From assembly GCA_030018315.1 (NCBI GenBank), contig JASEGA010000004.1, positions 1 through 64,000 on the forward strand: a DNA stretch of 64,000 nt. Direction: 5' to 3'. This DNA comes from a bacterium. Its GTDB lineage: Bacteria > Hydrothermota > UBA3073 > JACQXS01 > JAGMCI01. The notes below the pieces were generated by a model. That model ran no database searches and was not told where the DNA came from. It saw only the letters and a list, made by a program, of their open reading frames with translations. Made by a program: the position numbers and the translations under genes. Below, piece after piece: positions 44,623 to 53,504 of the stretch (its first letter is position 1; each line of letters opens with the position of its first letter).

Positions 44623-46080
44623 TCAGTCACTGGCTCTATAAGGCTGCAAAAGTATAATATTTTGAGCAATCTCCTTAAAAAGAGGAGCACATACATCACC
44701 ACCTAATTTTAAAGTCCCTGGTTCGTCAATAACACAGGCAATTAAGAGTTTAGGATGTTGAGCTGGAAGGAAGCCTATAAAACTTGAAGTAACCTCTGTA
44801 TATTTACCATTTACACACTTTTGGCCAGTCCCTGTTTTACCAGCTATCTCGAGACCTGGAATTTTAGCAAGTATACCACTCCCATTTTCTATTACTCCGT
44901 ATAAAAGATTTTTTACTCTACGTGCTTCAGAAGGGGTCAAAATTTCCCTTACTTTTATAGGCTCTGATTTATAAATTACTTTTCCGCTTGATGAAAGCAT
45001 CTCTTTGACTATCATTGGTTTAAGGAGAATGCCATCGTTTGCAATCGCCTGATAAGCAAAAGTAAGTTGAAGTAAGTTACAAGAAAGTCCTTGCCCAAAT
45101 GCAAGATTAGCAAATTTAAGCTCTGACCAATCAGCTGGAGGTGCTAAAGAGCCTTTAGCCTCACCAGGAAGGATTACACCAGTTGGTACACCAAACCCAA
45201 AAAACCTTGCCCCATTGTAAAATCTGGTTCTGCCAATCAAATTTGCAAGTTTAACAAAGGCTACATTACTGGATTTCCATACAGCTTCAGCAAATGTCAG
45301 AGGGCCATGTGGATGTATATCATTGATTGTCTTGCCTTGAACTGTGATTTTGCTGCTACCGTCCTCAACTATATCAGATAGTGAAACAAGCCCATTTTTA
45401 ATGATAATAGAAATTGGAACAACCTTAAATGTGGAACCGGGTTCAAACTGGACCTGTACTGGTCTATTTATCCAATTGCCAGGACTACAACAAGGAATAG
45501 TAGCCATAGCTAAAATTTCGCCAGTATTGGGCTCAATGATTATTACGCTGCCCGACTTTGCACGCATCTTGGGGAACTTACTTTTTAGAGTCTCTTCCAC
45601 AATTGATTGAATATCAGCATCTATGGTGAGAACAATGTCGTTTCCGCAGGCTCCTTCAGAGACTGGCTGACCTAAAAAGCTACAATAGCCGGGATAAGGA
45701 TAAAGTTTACCGCGAGGCGTTTTACCAAAGATTACAAAATTGGGTTTACCACTTAAGATGGCATCAAATTCATACTCTATACCTTCTAAACCAGTCCCAT
45801 CTTTACCTACAAAACCAAGAAGATTACTAGCAAGAGTTCCAAAAGGATATACCCTTTTTAAGCCAATTGAAGTAGCTAAAATGCGGTAATATCTATCATA
45901 AATTCTACCACGGAGGGGTTGAATTTTAACTTTTGCCTCAGATTGGTGTTTAATTTTAGATCGGAATTCTGAATGATAAAAAAGTTGAAGAGTAGCAAGC
46001 TTGGCAAGGACAAAAAATTCAACCCCTACTGAAAAACAAAATACTAAAATAAGTCTCCTTAAAGGTAATTTATTATTCAT
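44623..46080 (-). CDS. ftsI: Peptidoglycan D,D-transpeptidase FtsI (PBP2/3-type)
   Basis: A 485-residue class B penicillin-binding protein for septal cross-linking. It has an N-terminal membrane helix, a dimerisation domain (LRGRIYDRYYRILA), and a transpeptidase domain with the catalytic Ser in GSTFKVV, SSN in KSSNVAF and KTGT in AGKTGTGQK. There is no PASTA domain. The ATG at 46080 overlaps the ftsL stop; an upstream reading runs through a repeat (TCLPTGRE) and is rejected. Confidence 0.94.
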   Translation of the reverse strand: MNNKLPLRRLILVFCFSVGVEFFVLAKLATLQLFYHSEFRSKIKHQSEAKVKIQPLRGRIYDRYYRILATSIGLKRVYPFGTLASNLLGFVGKDGTGLEGIEYEFDAILSGKPNFVIFGKTPRGKLYPYPGYCSFLGQPVSEGACGNDIVLTIDADIQSIVEETLKSKFPKMRAKSGSVIIIEPNTGEILAMATIPCCSPGNWINRPVQVQFEPGSTFKVVPISIIIKNGLVSLSDIVEDGSSKITVQGKTINDIHPHGPLTFAEAVWKSSNVAFVKLANLIGRTRFYNGARFFGFGVPTGVILPGEAKGSLAPPADWSELKFANLAFGQGLSCNLLQLTFAYQAIANDGILLKPMIVKEMLSSSGKVIYKSEPIKVREILTPSEARRVKNLLYGVIENGSGILAKIPGLEIAGKTGTGQKCVNGKYTEVTSSFIGFLPAQHPKLLIACVIDEPGTLKLGGDVCAPLFKEIAQNIILLQPYRASD

Positions 46081-46336
46081 TTCTCTGCCTGTCGGCAGAC
46101 AGGTCTGACAATTTGTAAAGCCGTGCCACTGAAGCCAACCCACCTAAGGCGGATTCTTTAACTCGTAATTTTTCCACTGTCTCCCTAATTTGATTAAACC
46201 TTTGAGTCTCGTTATAGTATTGGAAAACAAGATTTACAGTGTGCCAATACTCAAATAGATAAAGCAGTGAGAGTAAAAATGCTATAAAGAGCAGCAAACC
46301 TAATTGCTTTATACTAAATCTTATGAAAATTTTCAT
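46073..46336 (-). CDS. ftsL: FtsL-like division protein
   Basis: An 87-residue single-pass protein with a short basic N-terminus, one helix (QLGLLLFIAFLLSLLYLFEYW) and a periplasmic heptad-like region (FNQIRETVEKLRVKESALG). Sequence is weakly conserved in this family; position between rsmH and ftsI decides the call. The C-terminal DLSADRQRNE is coded by the CCTGTC/GACAGG hairpin and may be acquired. Confidence 0.75.
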   Translation of the reverse strand: MKIFIRFSIKQLGLLLFIAFLLSLLYLFEYWHTVNLVFQYYNETQRFNQIRETVEKLRVKESALGGLASVARLYKLSDLSADRQRNE

Positions 46337-46359
46337 TTTGTAATTTGCATTTTAGACTT

Positions 46360-47196
46360 TTACTTCTTTTCAGCGACCCTAAGCTTTGCACTCCTAGCTC
46401 TCGGATTAATTGAAATCTCAGCATTAGATGGACGGATAGGCTTTTTAGTGAGTACAAGTAAAGAAGGCTCTGTTCTTAAATATTGCTTCACAATCCTGTC
46501 TTCAAGAGAGTGGTAAGAAATTACACAGACCCTACCCTTTGGTTTGAGAATTTTACACGCGGAAATTAGACCTTCCTTAAGATGGGAGAGCTCATCGTTT
46601 ACAAATATCCTTAAAGCCTGAAATACACGAGCTAAAACTCTATCCCTACCTTTCCATGGTGTGAGTTCTGCAACTATATGTCTGAGCTCTTGAGTAGTAC
46701 AAGGTTTACTCTCTACTATACCCCTTGCAATACGCCTTGACCACCGCTCCTCACCATAAGTTTTTAAAATAAACTCAATATCATCAGTGGTAAGTTTTTC
46801 AAGTAGCTTGAAGACAGGAACGCCACTTTGGCGATTTATACGCATATCTAAAGGACCATCATTACGATAACTGAAACCACGCTCAGGACGGTCAAGCTGA
46901 GCACTTGAAATACCTAAATCAAGTAATACTCCGTCAACCCTTTTAGGTATTAGTTTATCAACTTCACTGAAATTTGACCACAAAAAATCTATCCTATTAT
47001 TAAAATTCTTAAGTAATAATTTAGCGTGTTCCAAAGATTCTAAGTCCCTGTCAATACCATAAACTTTTACCTTATCACATCTTTCAAGAATTGCCTTCGT
47101 ATGACCACCCATCCCTAAAGTACAATCTACATAAACACCTCCATCTTTTATATTAAGAAAAGAAAGCACATCATTAAGGAGGACAGGTATATGCAT
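46360..47196 (-). CDS. rsmH: 16S rRNA m4C1402 methyltransferase
   Basis: A 278-residue SAM-dependent enzyme that methylates C1402 in 16S rRNA. Motifs are HIPVLLNDVL, VDCTLGMGGHTKAIL, DRDLESLEHA, GVLLDLGISSAQLD, GFSYRNDGPLDMRI and VISYHSLEDRIVKQYL. Normal length, in its usual place after mraZ. Three or four heptamer-like units lie in the gap to ftsL. Confidence 0.95.
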   Translation of the reverse strand: MHIPVLLNDVLSFLNIKDGGVYVDCTLGMGGHTKAILERCDKVKVYGIDRDLESLEHAKLLLKNFNNRIDFLWSNFSEVDKLIPKRVDGVLLDLGISSAQLDRPERGFSYRNDGPLDMRINRQSGVPVFKLLEKLTTDDIEFILKTYGEERWSRRIARGIVESKPCTTQELRHIVAELTPWKGRDRVLARVFQALRIFVNDELSHLKEGLISACKILKPKGRVCVISYHSLEDRIVKQYLRTEPSLLVLTKKPIRPSNAEISINPRARSAKLRVAEKK

Positions 47197-47211
47197 TTCG
47201 AGGTAATCACC

Positions 47212-47646
47212 TCACAAATCTAATCCATTTAACCCACCAAGTTTGGTTGGGTCAGACTCAGACTCCTCTCTCTCATAAGACTCAGGATTCCATAACTCTA
47301 TCCGATTTAAAACACCTATGATTACAACTTCCTTATTAAGGCCTGCAAACTCAGCAAGATACTGAGGGATCTTAATCCTGCCTTGAGAATCAAGCTTAAC
47401 AACTTCGGCATTTGCAGAAAACCAACGAACAACCCTTCTCGCCTTGGGATTATCTGTTGGATAGCTACTTAACTTGACCTCCACTTTCCTCCACTCATCT
47501 AGAGGATATAGAGCAAGACAACTATCGTAGCCCTTTGTTACCACAAATGTGTCCCCTGCCTCGGGTGATAGACCCCTCCTAAACTTCACGGGAATAAACA
47601 ATCTACCCTTCTCTTCTAACGAATACCTATATTTTCCATTATACAT
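47212..47646 (-). CDS. mraZ: Transcriptional regulator MraZ
   Basis: A 144-residue protein with two AbrB-like halves, each with a D/E-x-K/Q-G-R motif: SLEEKGRLFIPVKFR and LDSQGRIKIPQYL. It binds upstream repeats and regulates the dcw cluster. The ATG at 47646 matches usual MraZ starts (M-Y/F-x-G-K-Y); longer readings run into the promoter. It overlaps no gene, and rsmH starts 15 bases later. Confidence 0.92.
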   Translation of the reverse strand: MYNGKYRYSLEEKGRLFIPVKFRRGLSPEAGDTFVVTKGYDSCLALYPLDEWRKVEVKLSSYPTDNPKARRVVRWFSANAEVVKLDSQGRIKIPQYLAEFAGLNKEVVIIGVLNRIELWNPESYEREESESDPTKLGGLNGLDL

Positions 47647-47649
47647 ATT

Positions 47650-47682
47650 CACCATTTTCCACCACATCTCACCACATGTCAA
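47650..47682 (-). promoter_or_regulatory. dcw promoter and MraZ operator
   Basis: On the minus strand TTGACA (47682-47677) is followed by three TGGTG pentamers at exact 10-bp intervals (47674-47670, 47664-47660, 47654-47650) just before the mraZ ATG at 47646. MraZ in studied bacteria binds 3-4 short G-rich direct repeats at 10-bp steps, so this is a probable autoregulatory operator. The -10 is poor (GAAAAT at 47659-47654). The start point would lie at or next to the ATG. Confidence 0.75.
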
Positions 47683-47880
47683 GAAAAAAATAAAAAAAAT
47701 AGTTGGGGATGTAGTATTTACTTCTAATTAATGGATTAGACCTAATAAAAGAAACAAAAAAGAGGGTAAGACAAGTTCTACCTTTTTAATTCATTGATGT
47801 AAAGCCCGCACCTTCCAAAAGGTGCGGGGCAAGCACATGAATCTGAGTAGGGGCGTTAAATTTAACCCTAAGGCGTATAA

Positions 47881-47906
47881 TAGGGGCGTATTGCAATACG
47901 CCCCTA
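47881..47906. repeat. Family A palindrome, intergenic (core CGTATTGCAATACG)
   Basis: A perfect 26-bp palindrome with TAGGGG and CCCCTA arms, the intact version of the copies in dnaX and ftsZ. Confidence 0.95.
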
Positions 47907-47972
47907 CCTCTGACTTCACCATTGCACAGCATTCTGCGAACTCTCGCTAAAACTATCATTGATGTGGGCAGA

Positions 47973-48004
47973 GTAGGGGTTTGATTAATTAATCAAACCC
48001 CTAC
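47973..48004. repeat. Family A palindrome, intergenic (extended core)
   Basis: A perfect 32-bp palindrome with GTAGGGG/CCCCTAC arms and core TTTGATTAATTAATCAAA, the 28-bp murD/subtilase form with four more central bases. Confidence 0.95.
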
Positions 48005-48010
48005 CTAATC

Positions 48011-50227
48011 TCAATGCAAAACCGTAAGCTTCTTAGTAATAGATTCTTCACTTCGCTCAGAATGACAAGTCAGTTTCAAGAAATAGATACCGTTAGCGAC
48101 CTCTCTCTTATTTGAATCTTGTCCATTCCATGTTACAGTATAATTCCCGGGTCTCTGAATTCCGTCAACAAGTGTGGCTATAAGCTTACCCGATATATCA
48201 TAAACTTTGAGAGTAACAAGACCAGCTGAAGCGGTAGGTACTGAGTAATGGGCAGTAACAACCTTATTCATAGGATTAGGATACACCAGAAATATAGCAA
48301 ATACGTGTGAATCCGTCTTATGTGTAGTTTCTTCAATCCCGGCAATAACTGTCAATCTATTATTTGCTAAGTTATTATCAGCAAGAAAAGAAGCAGAAGC
48401 ATAATAATCAATCTCGTACCCTATTATATCTGGGTCACAAGTCCAATTATCAAACTGCACCTGTTGTGTAGCTCCTGGTGCAAGGTCTGCTACATTAACT
48501 ATACTGTAATAGAATATATATGGAACAATAAGAGTATCTGGTGGGTCATTATTTGGGAAAGTCGTCATAGCTGGGACAAGCACCTCAAATCTAGCCTGTA
48601 ATGATATAGGATTAGTCCCATTATTCCTATAAGTAGCTTTTGGAGTGTAAGTAACTCCACCTTGTGGATAGCCTATTGGCTCATCAATTGATACAACTTC
48701 AGCATCTCCTGAAGTGACTGGCACCCTAAAATAGATAAAAGGATTCTGGTTTGGGTCCAAGCTACCACCTATAATATCATCATGGCTGTTTAAATCCCAT
48801 TCGTAAAATATATGCAAATTGCTATTCACAACTGGAGCAAGTGCAGCAAATACTTCACAGTTCTGAGGTGTCATAGTCAGATTTATCTTAGGTGCCCATG
48901 TCACACCTCTATCAAGTGAATATGAAGCATAGATTTCACCTACTTCGTAACCTTGTGGGTTTGTCACATTATAAGGGAATTCAACCCAAGTAGCATAAAG
49001 ATATTTTGTGGTAGGGTCTTCACCTATCTGCGGTTTAGCATTCCATGGTCCGTAATAAGGATAGAGATGGCCGAAATCAGCTATTGCTACTTCAGATGGT
49101 AATGGGTGTGTACTAATGAGACTCATAGCATTAGTTTCAACACTGTAATGCCAAAGAACACCTGCAAGGAATGGATAATAATAACCGGGCTGTGGTGTGC
49201 CTAATGAAGCATCAGTAACTATATGAAGGTTATCATCTGAGTCGTATATTCCATAAGTGTTTCCTATAGAACTACGTAACTCATCTAAATGATAAGCCCT
49301 ACCAGGTGGGAGTGGTATCAAGTTTGTAATGTCAACTCTATCTCCCCAGGTAGCACCACCATCTTGTGACTCTTTATAGAATATGTGTCCATTGTAAACT
49401 CCATGCTCTGGTCCTACATCTTTCCCATATACTATACACATTTTTTGTGAGCTCTTAGATGCAAAAGCATTGTCGGAAAGTCCTCCAAATGTGTCTACAA
49501 CTACCCAATTAGACCAGGTTGCTCCGCCATCTGTAGAGCGAGAGTAGTAACATTTATCACGTGTATGAGGTTGCCCCGGTGTACTATCATCTTTAGCAAC
49601 AACAATCATATTATTAGAACCATCAACTGCAATCCTTGGCCATATACTGTGACCTGTTGGATGACTAGGTGAGAAAGGTAAATCATATCCATCAAATGTC
49701 CCCATCCCTGGAATTGCATCTATCCATACAGAACTACGAAACTCACTTGCTCCGGCTCCATATTTTCTATGTAAAGCTACAACTGCAGCTCCATCATTTT
49801 TAATATCAAGCGTTCCATAACCATCGCGTACCTCCTCTTGAACCGGTATTCCACCACCGAGCCCCGTCCCAAATAACCAGCCCGTCCCATCATTGCAGTT
49901 ATAGAACATATGTCGCTCAGGGGGTGGGACTTGATGCATAAAGAGAGTATGAATATATCCATCACTCGGATTACATACAATTCGTCTATGAGGAGCTAAA
50001 TTCCATTGCCGGTCATATCTACTGGAACCGAGTGTATCACCTGGTGAAAAAGTAGAATAAATTGGAGCTAATCCTGCCACTTCTCCTTTTAAATCATACT
50101 CTCTCAAGATACCCGGTTTCTTCGCATCTCTCGGAATCTCCTTTTTCATCAGTATAGGAGTCCCAGAAATAGGGATAGCGAAGAGCAACATCATCCCGAT
50201 ATAAATTGGGGCTATACATTTACGCAT
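48011..50227 (-). CDS. Exported Asp-box beta-propeller protein with T9SS-like C-terminus
   Basis: A 738-residue secreted protein with a signal peptide (about 1-22). Asp-box (sialidase/BNR-type) repeats are at STDGGATWSN, SQDGGATWGD and SLDRGVTWAP, so a propeller fold is likely, though no sialidase active-site Arg set is clear. A CARDB-like Ig region (about 535-640) and a FlgD/T9SS-like C-terminal domain (VYPNPMNKVVTAHYSV, VYDISGKLI, VTWNGQDSNKREVANGIYFLKL) follow. The final part, TCHSERSEESITKKL, is coded by a widespread short repeat. GGAGG precedes the ATG. Confidence 0.75.
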   Translation of the reverse strand: MRKCIAPIYIGMMLLFAIPISGTPILMKKEIPRDAKKPGILREYDLKGEVAGLAPIYSTFSPGDTLGSSRYDRQWNLAPHRRIVCNPSDGYIHTLFMHQVPPPERHMFYNCNDGTGWLFGTGLGGGIPVQEEVRDGYGTLDIKNDGAAVVALHRKYGAGASEFRSSVWIDAIPGMGTFDGYDLPFSPSHPTGHSIWPRIAVDGSNNMIVVAKDDSTPGQPHTRDKCYYSRSTDGGATWSNWVVVDTFGGLSDNAFASKSSQKMCIVYGKDVGPEHGVYNGHIFYKESQDGGATWGDRVDITNLIPLPPGRAYHLDELRSSIGNTYGIYDSDDNLHIVTDASLGTPQPGYYYPFLAGVLWHYSVETNAMSLISTHPLPSEVAIADFGHLYPYYGPWNAKPQIGEDPTTKYLYATWVEFPYNVTNPQGYEVGEIYASYSLDRGVTWAPKINLTMTPQNCEVFAALAPVVNSNLHIFYEWDLNSHDDIIGGSLDPNQNPFIYFRVPVTSGDAEVVSIDEPIGYPQGGVTYTPKATYRNNGTNPISLQARFEVLVPAMTTFPNNDPPDTLIVPYIFYYSIVNVADLAPGATQQVQFDNWTCDPDIIGYEIDYYASASFLADNNLANNRLTVIAGIEETTHKTDSHVFAIFLVYPNPMNKVVTAHYSVPTASAGLVTLKVYDISGKLIATLVDGIQRPGNYTVTWNGQDSNKREVANGIYFLKLTCHSERSEESITKKLTVLH
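48041..48069. repeat. HSERSEES-type dispersed repeat inside the Asp-box gene
   Basis: AGATTCTTCACTTCGCTC then AGAATGACAAG, differing at two of 29 positions from the copy at 33045-33073. Read on the minus strand it gives CHSERSEES within the last 20 residues. Confidence 0.85.
50195..50211. repeat. CCCGAT/ATTGGGG short palindrome in a signal peptide
   Basis: CCCGATATAAATTGGGG lies in the first codons of the Asp-box gene. Similar sequences are at 26681-26694 (CCCAATTTATCGGG) and 62637-62653 (CCCCGATAAAATTGGGG). Confidence 0.55.
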
Positions 50228-50242
50228 ATTACACCTCCTTTC

Positions 50243-53200
50243 CTATCGGATAAGAAGCATCTTGCCCACCTTGACCCACCTTGTAGTAAGGCGGGCTCGG
50301 CGAGGCAGGTTTGTTTTTGAGGTAATACCTCTTGCAAAGCCAGATACTTCTAACCGATAAAAATATATACCACAAGCTACTTTATCCCCTTTCTCATTAG
50401 TACCGTCCCACACGACGGTAATTGGTAATTGGTAATTGGTAATTGGTAAAGACTTAACTAATCTGCCAGTTAAATCATAAATTTGCAGTGTAGGGGTTTG
50501 ATTAATCAAACCCCTACCTAATCCCTGAGCACTAATCACTGTCTTATTGGTGAATGGATTTGGGAAGCAAGTAAGCTTTACTTTAGCGAGGCTGAAGCCT
50601 TGCACCACATCTTCATTTACTCCAGTAAGTACATCCTTATAATTACCTGTCCTATGTAAATTACCTCTATATGTGTTCCAATACCTGTTATCACCTCCTT
50701 TCGCTTTAAAATCAATCACTTCCATCCCTGTATTATTTCCAATCCCAATTTCAAGGTCACTGTCTCCATCCAAGTCATCAATAGAGGGCGATGATTGGAT
50801 TCCACTTCCTGTATTTACTGGAAAACAAGTAATAGGGGTTGCATCCTGATAGAGTAGATATAATTTACCATCACCTGCTCCAAATACAACTTCTGGCTTC
50901 CCGTTTCCATCCATATCAGAAAATATAGGTGAAGTAACACTACCTCCAGTACTATAAGGGAATCCGGGAATGGTATCCCCATAAGATTTGAATGCATAAA
51001 TTTTGCCATTAGTAGAGCCACAAAAAATTTCAGGTAAACCGTCCCCATCAATATCACAAAAAGAGGGTGCGCCCTTAAGGTTGCCACCTGCATGTAGAAC
51101 ATTTAACGGATTACCCTGATAATCGAACACATATAGATTGCCATCTGCACATCCACAAACAACTTCTAATTTTTCGTCCTCATTAAAATCTGCAATTGAT
51201 GGTGGAGCCCAAATCTGGCCACTGACCTCATTTGGCCAACCAGTGAGAGTGTCTCCATTAGATGAGATAACATAAAGTTTCTTATTATAGGTACCTACTG
51301 CAATGTCTAAAACATTGTCTGCATCTACATCACCAACTGCAACTCCACCAATAATTGCACCATCTAATTGGTATGGAAATGGACCAAATTGTGTCCCATC
51401 GTGATTTATTACATAAAGATTGCCAGAAAAATCACCAAATATTATTTCTAAATCACCATTGTTGTCCAAATCTGCTAATGTAGGCGTTCCCATGAGATAA
51501 TTAGATGCACCGAATTTTAAACCTATTGCTCCATCCGGCTCAATTATGTATAGAGTATCATCTTTTGACCCGACCACAATTTCTAATGTCCCGTTATTAT
51601 CAACATCGCCGATTGCGGGTGCGCCTTGAATTTGGTTGCCAGTTTTCACAGGAAACCCTGCTTCAACCACACCGCGATAATTCCAAACCCACACATTGCC
51701 ACGAAGGTCGCCAGCAATTATCTCTTGTTCTCCATCATTGTCAATATCAACAATAGCCGGTGAACTTACTCCAGTTCCTAAATTAACTGGCCACCCAAAT
51801 TGGTTAAGTGTTACTTCAATCCCGAACTCAATAGTGTCTGAATAAGGATAAGGGGTGCTTTGATTAGCAGAAATGATGAGCTCAAATGGTATTATACTAG
51901 GGGTTGTTTCAGATAGGATTTGAGCCTTAAACCTTGTAGAATTCGACCCAGTAGAACCACTGAGAATATCACCATAAGATGAGGTTGAATCTATCATCAC
52001 TATGTAAGGGCTTGGGCTTTGTACAACCCCTGTAACACCGAGTGCATCTGCCCATCCTGAACTATTTTGGATTACTACATTAAATTCCATTGTCTCACCC
52101 GGATTTATAAGTGAGTCACCATCCCCTTCTACTTCATATACACTTTGTGAATAATAGGTTAATTTAGGATAGTTACTCCCTGCTATTGCATTATAAACAT
52201 TAATCCTACCATATCCAAGTTGTCCCTCATATCCGGGATTAAGATGGTCTATAGAGTCACAGGCTGAAAATATGATATTTTCAATTGTAGTATTAGAAGC
52301 ACCCGGATTACTGCATTTAACGAGAGCGACAAGACCAGCTACTTCTGGACATGATGCAGAGGTCCCATACTGAGATGTATATCCACCACCTGGAGTGCAT
52401 CCATATATCCCATCACCGGGAGCACAGACATCTATGTACCAACCATAATTAGAATAGGACGATTTTCTGTCCGATTGATTAGTAGCCCCAACTCCAATAA
52501 CATTCTCATAAGCAGGCGGATACGAAGCCTGTGATATATTTTCATTCCCACCAGCAGCACAAATTACAAGCCCAGCATCGTATGCGGATTGAATAGCATT
52601 GTTTAAACTAGAATTATAAGAATAACTACCCCAACTGCAACTTATCACACATGCACCTTTAGTTCTTGCATAGCGCATAGCATTAATAGCAGCCCAGATA
52701 GATATAGCACCCGGATTTCCGGAAGCAGTACATCTAAAAGCTATACTTTTGCAGTTAAATGCTACACCAGCAATCCCTCTTGAGTTATCAGTGCAAGCAT
52801 TAGCTATCCCATTACACCAGGTGCCATGAAATTCACCCCCATAAGTAGGGGTTGGGTCATTGTCATTCGTCGTCCAATCCCACCCTATAAGGTCATCTAC
52901 ATACCCATTATTATCATCATCTACATCATTTAGGTCATCTGTATCAAATATTACACCATCCCCATCTATATCTTCACCCGGATTAACCCATATATTATTC
53001 TTAAGGTCAGGATGATTCCAATCACAGCCCCCATCAACAACAGCAATAACTACTGAAGGGTCACCTGTCTGATAATCCCAACCTTGAGGAGCTTCAATTC
53101 TTGTAAGATTCCATTGACTTGAAAAGTAAGGGTCGTTAGGTGTCTTGTATAGCTTGCATAAATGGTCAGGGTCAACACTTTCTATATTGGGATTCGCACT

Positions 53201-53488
53201 ATATCTCTCAATAAAATCAGATACTTGCTTATCTTCCAAAAATTTAAATAACCATACTCTATCTAATCCAAATTTCTTATCAATGCTATCAGGTTTACCT
53301 CTTACTAAGGGTTCCATAGCATATACACCAAATTCTTGGTTTAGTGATTTAAGAGCTGATATATGAGACCCACTTTTAAGTGTTACAATTGCATGTCCAG
53401 GAATATATTCGTCTGTCATTCCGTAAGCAAAACTCATTCTAAGAATAACATATAAACAGATAGCAAAGTTGTAAATCATTAATCGCAT
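50243..53488 (-). CDS. Secreted subtilase (S8) with FG-GAP-type propeller and C-terminal sorting domain
   Basis: A 1081-residue protease. It has a signal peptide, an I9/fervidolysin-like propeptide (about 25-115), an S8 catalytic domain with Asp152 (VVDGG), His221 (FHGTW), Asn315 (AAGGNEN) and Ser377 (GTSASCP), an Ig-like region, and a FG-GAP/VCBS-type propeller (about 575-930; repeats like PAIVDIDNDGEQEIIAG). The C-terminal FlgD/T9SS-like domain (CFPNPFTNKTVI, IYDLTGRLVKSL, VVWDGTNEKG) contains a palindrome (GLINQTPT) and a heptamer array. The last residues include TNLPRRARLTTRWVKVG from another repeat. Confidence 0.88.
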   Translation of the reverse strand: MRLMIYNFAICLYVILRMSFAYGMTDEYIPGHAIVTLKSGSHISALKSLNQEFGVYAMEPLVRGKPDSIDKKFGLDRVWLFKFLEDKQVSDFIERYSANPNIESVDPDHLCKLYKTPNDPYFSSQWNLTRIEAPQGWDYQTGDPSVVIAVVDGGCDWNHPDLKNNIWVNPGEDIDGDGVIFDTDDLNDVDDDNNGYVDDLIGWDWTTNDNDPTPTYGGEFHGTWCNGIANACTDNSRGIAGVAFNCKSIAFRCTASGNPGAISIWAAINAMRYARTKGACVISCSWGSYSYNSSLNNAIQSAYDAGLVICAAGGNENISQASYPPAYENVIGVGATNQSDRKSSYSNYGWYIDVCAPGDGIYGCTPGGGYTSQYGTSASCPEVAGLVALVKCSNPGASNTTIENIIFSACDSIDHLNPGYEGQLGYGRINVYNAIAGSNYPKLTYYSQSVYEVEGDGDSLINPGETMEFNVVIQNSSGWADALGVTGVVQSPSPYIVMIDSTSSYGDILSGSTGSNSTRFKAQILSETTPSIIPFELIISANQSTPYPYSDTIEFGIEVTLNQFGWPVNLGTGVSSPAIVDIDNDGEQEIIAGDLRGNVWVWNYRGVVEAGFPVKTGNQIQGAPAIGDVDNNGTLEIVVGSKDDTLYIIEPDGAIGLKFGASNYLMGTPTLADLDNNGDLEIIFGDFSGNLYVINHDGTQFGPFPYQLDGAIIGGVAVGDVDADNVLDIAVGTYNKKLYVISSNGDTLTGWPNEVSGQIWAPPSIADFNEDEKLEVVCGCADGNLYVFDYQGNPLNVLHAGGNLKGAPSFCDIDGDGLPEIFCGSTNGKIYAFKSYGDTIPGFPYSTGGSVTSPIFSDMDGNGKPEVVFGAGDGKLYLLYQDATPITCFPVNTGSGIQSSPSIDDLDGDSDLEIGIGNNTGMEVIDFKAKGGDNRYWNTYRGNLHRTGNYKDVLTGVNEDVVQGFSLAKVKLTCFPNPFTNKTVISAQGLGRGLINQTPTLQIYDLTGRLVKSLPITNYQLPITVVWDGTNEKGDKVACGIYFYRLEVSGFARGITSKTNLPRRARLTTRWVKVGKMLLIR
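50418..50445. repeat. Heptanucleotide array (TAATTGG)4
   Basis: Four identical 7-bp units code for LPITNYQLPIT between LVKSL and VVWDG in the subtilase C-terminal domain. This is the same structural place as the array in the C25 protease. Here the frame is intact. Confidence 0.92.
50490..50517. repeat. Family A palindrome inside the subtilase gene
   Basis: A perfect 28-bp palindrome with GTAGGGG/CCCCTAC arms and core TTTGATTAATCAAA, read as RGLINQTPT just before LQIYDLTGR. Confidence 0.95.
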
Positions 53489-53504
53489 ACTCTGTATCTT
53501 TACT

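Larger units (their letters stand above)
47683..48010. other. Intergenic cluster of four palindromic repeats
   Basis: No gene. It contains a hairpin CCCGCACCTT/AAGGTGCGGG (47805-47828), an incomplete palindrome around GTTAAATTTAAC with TAGGGG/CCTA arms (47847-47870), a perfect 26-bp palindrome (47881-47906), the ATTGATGTGGGCAGA motif (47957-47971), and a perfect 32-bp palindrome (47973-48004). No clear terminator is seen for the gene that ends at 48011. Confidence 0.8.

Noticed and set aside
46081-46143. Longer FtsI N-terminus starting at 46143
   Set aside because: The added residues come from the CCTGTC/GACAGG repeat and ftsL; the ATG at 46080 overlaps the ftsL stop and starts the conserved part.
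47638-47643. TATAAT as the -10 box of the dcw promoter
   Set aside because: It lies 33 bp from TTGACA and inside the MraZ coding sequence (MYNGK), so it does not fit.
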